Of a DNA stretch of 64,000 nt, positions 58,740 to 64,000 are shown piece by piece. Position numbers and translations under genes: made by a program. The DNA comes from Hydractinia symbiolongicarpus (Eukaryota > Cnidaria > Hydrozoa > Anthoathecata > Hydractiniidae). Positions within the stretch are counted from its first letter, which is position 1. Each line of letters begins with the position of its first letter. The stretch covers positions 8,803,001 through 8,867,000 of the forward strand of contig NC_079875.1 of the NCBI RefSeq assembly GCF_029227915.1, written 5' to 3'. The notes under the pieces are model-generated. The model made no database searches. It saw only the letters and a program-made list of their open reading frames with translations, and was not told where the DNA came from.

Positions 58740-59490
58740 ATAATTGTATGTGAACTGAGTGAAAATGTTCTGACATAATCTAAGCTTTAGAAATTGGGAA
58801 AAATAAAATAGCAATTTTAATACTTAAACATCATTCAGATATTTCCCTAAATGCATTGACACAAAAACATTGCAGTTTTACTCTCTTTGTCATTTAATTT
58901 AAAATTCTTTTAACCAACATTGCTATCAGTGAAATAAAATCGCAGTAATTGCTCTGTTCTAGGAATTGTTGAATAGCTCAGCAATATCAAGTAGCTAACA
59001 CGTAAAATGTTGTGTTTATCAATAGATTATGTGCAAAACAAATTGAATAGTCGGATATGTCGGCATGTAGTGCATGTACTGTATATAAGTTTCTTTTTAC
59101 TTTATTATTAACATTACTTATCTGTAATTACAAATTACCAAAAAAGGAATTTTATAATGGACACGATCTGCACTCTGGATTAAGTTTTTTTAAAAGTAAA
59201 AACAGGAAATGAAAGATAAAAATAGCCAAAAAAAAGTAAAAGCAGGGGAGACGACTGTGAACTTTAATTAACAGATTATATTTTTATTGATTAAGGCTGA
59301 CCAATCAGAAACTAGCATAGTCATATGACAGCCACCCTTTGCACACATAGCTTCAAACCTTACTAGTAAATATTGTCCACAAATTAAGTAACGAATAAAA
59401 ACCCCTTTGCTTTTTAACAAATTGGGTTTTTAATGAGTAAAGTTATGGAATATAAGAGAAAGCGATTCAGGCTATCGCAAAAAGTGTTGT
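58740..59490. other. 5' flank of the plus-strand ankyrin gene
   Basis: Near the gene are ACCAATCAG (about 59299, CCAAT-like), CATATG (about 59322) and GGAATATAAGAG (about 59448, TATA-like) with TTCAGG downstream. Otherwise nothing is recognised. Confidence 0.35.
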
Positions 59491-59493
59491 TGC

Positions 59494-60375
59494 ATGTTGG
59501 AGCAGAGTGCAAAGATGTTTAAGTTGCATGAAGCAGTTTTAGAAGGCGATCTCAAAACCATAAAATATTTGATGAGCACTGTGTGTAAGATTGATGAAAA
59601 AGACCTAAGTGGGAACACACCAATTCACTATGCATGTTACAAAGGTTACCGACAAATTGTGAAATATCTTATTCAACATGGTGCTTGCTTGAATTTTCAA
59701 AATAAACAGAAGAAAAACTTGCTCATGATAACTTTGTGTGGAGAGACTTGCAAAAGACGAGCTTGCAAAAAAGGCAAAGATGAAGTGTATTCAATAATCA
59801 AATTACTTTTGAAGGAAAAGTGCAGAAATATCAATTTAACTGATCACAAGGGAAATACAGCACTACATGTCGCCGTGGAGAGGGCGACAGTATGTGCAGT
59901 AAAAAGAAAATGTATATCATTGCTGATACAACATGGTGCAAATGCTGAAATTGTAAACCACAACCAACAAACAGCTTACGACATCGCTAAACAAAACCAA
60001 GTTATTCAAATACAAGAAATCTTTTGGTGTGAGCTGCCATGTAGTGTGAAGTACACAAACAGTAAAATAAAAAACGGAGACTACCCGCAAACTCACAAAG
60101 ACTTGAATATAATTAACGAGGAAGTGACAGAAATGCGTGCGTCAACCATAGAGCAACCGATTGAAAGTAACATGCGTCCACCAATTGATAATTATGGCTA
60201 CGTAAATAATGAATGTGGCTGGAATGGCAAGGACTTTGTCGATAGTCCGTGTTTTCAGCAATATTTCATTTGTGGAAATTGTCGGTCCATAATCAATTGT
60301 CATCCAAATTACCAATGTTTTGATCGCTTCACCAATCAAAACCGATTTTTTCGAAGAGTGCCAGAACAAAATTAA
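59494..60375 (+). CDS. Ankyrin-repeat protein, RING-less paralogue
   Basis: 293 residues, one exon. Residues 8-180 align colinearly with the ankyrin part of the protein at 44952-45776: GNTPIHYACYKGY (40-52), LIQHGACLNFQN, GNTALHVAVE (120-129), QQTAYDIAKQ. The paralogue has QTAYDIA where the other has KTPYDLA. The C-terminus differs: instead of a RING it has a shorter Cys/His cluster (C253, C260, C263, C269, H270, C275) that lacks the CPIC and CPFC pairs. It may be a degenerate finger or a new zinc site. Met8 (59515) aligns better with the paralogue start than Met1. It probably binds protein partners; ligase activity is unlikely. Confidence 0.75.
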   Translation: MLEQSAKMFKLHEAVLEGDLKTIKYLMSTVCKIDEKDLSGNTPIHYACYKGYRQIVKYLIQHGACLNFQNKQKKNLLMITLCGETCKRRACKKGKDEVYSIIKLLLKEKCRNINLTDHKGNTALHVAVERATVCAVKRKCISLLIQHGANAEIVNHNQQTAYDIAKQNQVIQIQEIFWCELPCSVKYTNSKIKNGDYPQTHKDLNIINEEVTEMRASTIEQPIESNMRPPIDNYGYVNNECGWNGKDFVDSPCFQQYFICGNCRSIINCHPNYQCFDRFTNQNRFFRRVPEQN

Positions 60376-60379
60376 CAGT

Positions 60380-61765
60380 GAGCTATGGCGATACATACAG
60401 CGTTACAGATGTCTAACGGGAGGTTCTGAGTTGTCATAACATAAAGTAATTGTAATTGCGTATACCCAGCAATACAGTGTAAATAGTTCTTACTAAGTAT
60501 AAAAAATATATATATATAGTGAATAGTTCACTGCGCATTCCAAAGATTTGTTTTAATTATCTTTACATAAGCTACGTCAGTTTAGTGAACACAAATTGAT
60601 CAATAGTTTAGTGACTGATTATTCTTTCAAATTCAGAAAGATTTTTTGAAAATTTTCAGTGTTTTCTTTAGTGTGACCAGAGAACGATCCCACTATCTTC
60701 CATTTTGTACTTATGCTGTACATTGTTGTATATATTGTTGTATATATTATTGTGTATATTGTTGTAAAATTGTTGTACATATCGTCTACATCGAAACATC
60801 AGTCAAAATATCGTTAAAAGCTTATAAACATTGCCCTGGTGTATCTTTCCACAGGTCTTATAGCTAGTTGTATATATCTTCTGACACATTATTTCACTTT
60901 TTTTGCCTCTGCTTGGAAGTGAATATAGTACTCAGTACATTTTTCTTTGTTGTATTTATATATTTTTCTACTCTGTCAAAGGCTCTTTATCAATGGCGTT
61001 CTGGTGAAAACGCATGTCAAATTTTGTATCTATCGAAGAACAATTAATATAGTTTTCATGTAAATAATTTTTTTTGATATAAAAGGTTCCTTAATATCGG
61101 ATTGTTATGGAAAAATCATTTATATACGTATTATGTATATTATACATTTTTATGTTCAATTTTATTTATATTACATTTTTTTATATTTAATAAAACGTAG
61201 TATAATTAGTAAGAAAAAGAAAATAAAATAAAAAAACGAAAAAAATGTTCCTTCTTCAATTTGATGTCTGCTGTACTGGTTTATTTTTCCCTACTTTATT
61301 CTTTCGTTTCCCCTTATGTCGTTTCTTCTAAAAACCATTACCTACATAAAACGCTTTATAAATTTAAAATCTCCATGGTAATGTAACGCTTGCACGGATT
61401 TCCTGATTACTTTTGGAATAGAATGCAAGCTATATAAAATCTCAATCCTAACATTTTATATTTGCAGATGCACAAAGTAACACAATGATCGACCTTCGAT
61501 GTCACGAATATTACATTTGTTTTATATTTTTTTATAAACATAATACTTAAAAGTAATAAATAATAAAGTTTACAGATAAGGAATTGCACAAATATTATGT
61601 CGAAGAATATTTTTTTTCATCCTTCACTATTCATGTTAAAAAATAGCACAATCTCTTGAAACCTTTCCTTTAAAAAGAGTGAAAAATCCATGAACGGAGC
61701 ACCAATTTGTCTAATGTGGAGAAAGTTTGCGTGTTTGAAACAAAACCAGATAGGCTCGAACATTT
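60380..61765. other. 3' flank; AT-rich, short TTGTTGTATATA repeats
   Basis: TTGTTGTATATA-type units recur at 60722-60780. AATAAA at about 61190 could be a polyadenylation signal. No gene. Confidence 0.4.
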
Positions 61766-61769
61766 GACA

Positions 61770-62300
61770 GGCTTGTCCATCAAACTTGGCGGACTTATAG
61801 TACGCCATGAAAGAAACAAAATGGCAGCAATAAATTTTTGCCCACGTCAGTAATTTTTTAAAACGACATCGGAAGTTTGAAAGTTGTCTAATATACCACT
61901 ATCTGCTTAAAATTCAATTACTTACGTTCTAGAGCAATTTTATACATTCAATATCAATTTTTGACAAATATTGAACATATTTTCCTGTTTTAACATTGAC
62001 CGAAAATCCCAAAAGTTGACCGAAAATCCCTATTTCCTGATTTGCAGGTGAAATTTGATAAAACCGTGTGATCGGATTTTTTATGCAACCAAAATTCTCA
62101 GAAACATTGTCTCAGTTGTTTTGTAAATTTCAAGTCCTAAGAATAATCCTAAGAAAAGTTATTATAATTCCCGATATAAGGATTTAATATAGATTTTTAG
62201 GAGTAGTTTCGAGTAATAGCCAATATTTAAAGCTTTAAGAGGTGTGGGACCTAAATATTTTGCACACAGGTGCCTAATTAATGAATGTGAAAACTCAGAA
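61770..62300. mobile_element. Family C copy 5, old remnant
   Basis: AACTTGGCGGACTTATAGTA, GGCAGCAATAAATTTTTGC, CCACTATCTGCTTAAAATT and GGACCTAAATATTTTGC match the interior of family C in the orientation of copies 2 and 4. Neither the G/C hairpins nor the ends remain. Confidence 0.65.
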
Positions 62301-62304
62301 TGTA

Positions 62305-63470
62305 TCACTAGAAATTAAAAAAAGGTTGCGAAGCATTACGCAAGTTGCAAGCAAAATTGAAACTAGCCAATAGTTGACCCTAGTGCTTTTCTTTCTCTTT
62401 GATATAATACAGCGAGGTGCTAACATCTTACTGCAGCTGATATCTGGGAAATACACACAAACGCCTGGGGACGAGGTTGTAAAATAAACTCACCGCGGAA
62501 CAACAACAACTCGTTGTTCAAAAGTATTGATTTTTTGGCAAAAATACAATATATATATATATGCGGAATATTTCTTTTTAGAAGGTACGAGAAATTTAGA
62601 TCGCGCGAAACTAAACAAAAACGATAACTAAGAAGTTTTGTAAAACCTCTTTTCCACAGAATTATAAAGTTAGAAATTGATAATAATCACAGTATTGTCA
62701 GTGGTGGCCAACGTAAATCCAACATTGATGAAGCTTCTAGCGCCGAAAATTCATGCAAGGTTATACTTTTATAAAGTTAAAACACTTATTTTGAAAGAAA
62801 TGCAATACATCGAGTTGTACATTCCGTAGTGTTCGAAAATGTCACAAATTAAGGGGATGCGCGTCCTAAGGTACACTCTTTCAACCGGAAAATAATACTC
62901 GGAACGCAGATAATAATAGAGACTTTCGGAGATAAGAAGGCCAACGAGGCAGCTTGTGGGTTTTTTTTGACGTAAAAATAATGGCACTAGTTATGAAAAC
63001 CTTAAAAAATTTCTTGAAGCCAATGAATCTGCGGCAATGAATTTCGAAGACTCGCGGGAAACAATAAACAAAAATAAACAATCTTCAGAAACGAAAACAA
63101 TTTATTAACTTTATCAAGATTCATAAAACAGCTTCAGATTTTTGACAGAAATACAGTAACAACGCGGGATGAGGTTTCGCTTTCTTCTTTTTATCTCACT
63201 TATTGAAAGATAACATCTCTCGCTCTCATTGTACGTAATCTAAAAAGAAACAGAAAACATTTTTATATAGTATATTATATTATATATATAGTAAAGTCTC
63301 TAAATACATTAAAAACCAGTGTCTTTGAAGGACGATATTTAGAGCTAAATTTCTACAAATATATATCATTTTTTGTGACAGAGTGCTCAAAAAGTGTTTA
63401 CTAAATACAATATGCTTGATATATGCTTAATTAATAAAGTCATGCAACTCTGTTTACTTTGCGGGTTGTG
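62305..63470. other. No recognisable gene
   Basis: AT-rich sequence. Frames at 62769-63081 (minus) have no known motif. Confidence 0.45.
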
Positions 63471-63477
63471 TTCTTTT

Positions 63478-63545
63478 GGGGATTGGTAGTTCAGTCGGTA
63501 GAACGTTCACTTCATATTCATATCGGTTCAATCCCACATAAGAGA
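63478..63545 (+). tRNA. tRNA-like remnant
   Basis: TAGTTCAGTCGGTAGAAC is a good box A / D arm and GGTTCAATCCC a box B. The acceptor ends do not pair and the anticodon region is abnormal. Best read as a tRNA pseudogene or tRNA-derived repeat. Confidence 0.45.
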
Positions 63546-63549
63546 TGTT

Positions 63550-64000
63550 CCATATTGAACAGAAATTTAAAGCGTTTTTGTAAGCTTTTTCTCACTCTAG
63601 AACCGTCATGTTGTCCTCCTTGGAACAAAATTGACAGGGAAAATTTATTGGAATTAATGAGGCTAACCAAATAAAATATAGATCACTACTTTTTGTGGTC
63701 AAGACAACAAAATAGAAGGCACTGTTTTCCATTTGGAATTGTACGAATTGTATTTAGCAAATTGCTCAAGATTGCCCTCATACTTATGGCTTTTTTGGCC
63801 AGTTGACACGTATACTAATCTACCATACTGAACACAAAAGTTACGAAAAACACAAAATTTGATTAAGGTGCATTATGTAAGCTCATAGAACACAATGCAA
63901 AAAAATAGGGCCGTAAAGAAAATAATGAAGCCCTAAACATTTTTTTCAACTTTTTTAAATATTTTATGTATGTCCAAACATAATCTCCCAAAACAATTAT
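63550..64000. other. No recognisable gene
   Basis: AT-rich to the window end. Confidence 0.4.

Noticed and set aside
63459-63674. A 71-residue plus-strand frame starting MRVVFFWG
   Set aside because: It runs through the tRNA-like remnant, a common source of false frames.

Overview
The window is eukaryotic, strongly AT-rich, and consists mostly of transposable elements and their remains. No bacterial-style operon is present. The coding remnants resemble families I know mainly from cnidarian and other aquatic invertebrate genomes: CR1/L2-like LINEs with an esterase ORF1, Penelope-like elements with a GIY-YIG end, Ty3/Gypsy integrases, pogo/Tigger transposases, HIRAN-domain accessory proteins, and a multicopy tyrosine-recombinase-like protein. 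My best guess is a cnidarian, possibly a hydrozoan. This rests on family resemblance only and is not proven.

Layout. 0.2-2.6 kb: a decayed tyrosine-recombinase-like gene broken by nested repeats (B, then A inside B). 3.9-6.2 kb: a recent 88-bp tandem duplication, a DDE transposase tail, a possible LTR-element tail and a LINE tail. 6.5-12.85 kb: repeat A (one copy with a ~340-bp TAAA expansion), an integrase fragment, an intronless ubiquitin-specific protease (USP) reading frame followed directly by a second repeat A, a Gypsy 3' half with its LTR, and repeat B. 13.45-18.1 kb: a nearly full-length LINE on the minus strand. 18.8-19.5 kb: two MITEs. 19.9-22.6 kb: a decayed multi-part element protein with a likely intron. 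23.7 kb: a HIRAN remnant. 24.9-28.9 kb: a mosaic of a second, decayed USP copy, repeats A and B, a decayed YqaJ-type exonuclease and a Penelope-like element split by repeat B. 28.85-30.9 kb: a second LINE.

31.5-34.3 kb holds the best-preserved element: a 2.8-kb pogo-type transposon with terminal inverted repeats and a TA target duplication. It encodes an intact DDD transposase and, divergently, an intact HIRAN-domain protein. From 34.3 to 64 kb the density of recognisable elements falls. This part contains four non-autonomous DNA elements with target duplications or inverted ends, a TTAA-flanked family C (five copies, some nested in each other) with long G/C hairpins, a foldback element, two decayed Penelope-like fragments and three tRNA-like loci. 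It also holds the only two likely host genes: an ankyrin-RING protein (minus strand, 45 kb) and a colinear ankyrin paralogue (plus strand, 59.5 kb) that has lost the RING finger.

Functional links. The pogo transposase and HIRAN protein share one bidirectional promoter and one pair of ends, so they probably act together. The USP frame occurs twice, each time joined at the same point to repeat A, which suggests that the protease travels with that repeat. The ankyrin-RING protein looks like an E3 ubiquitin ligase. Its paralogue may keep the binding half without the catalytic half.
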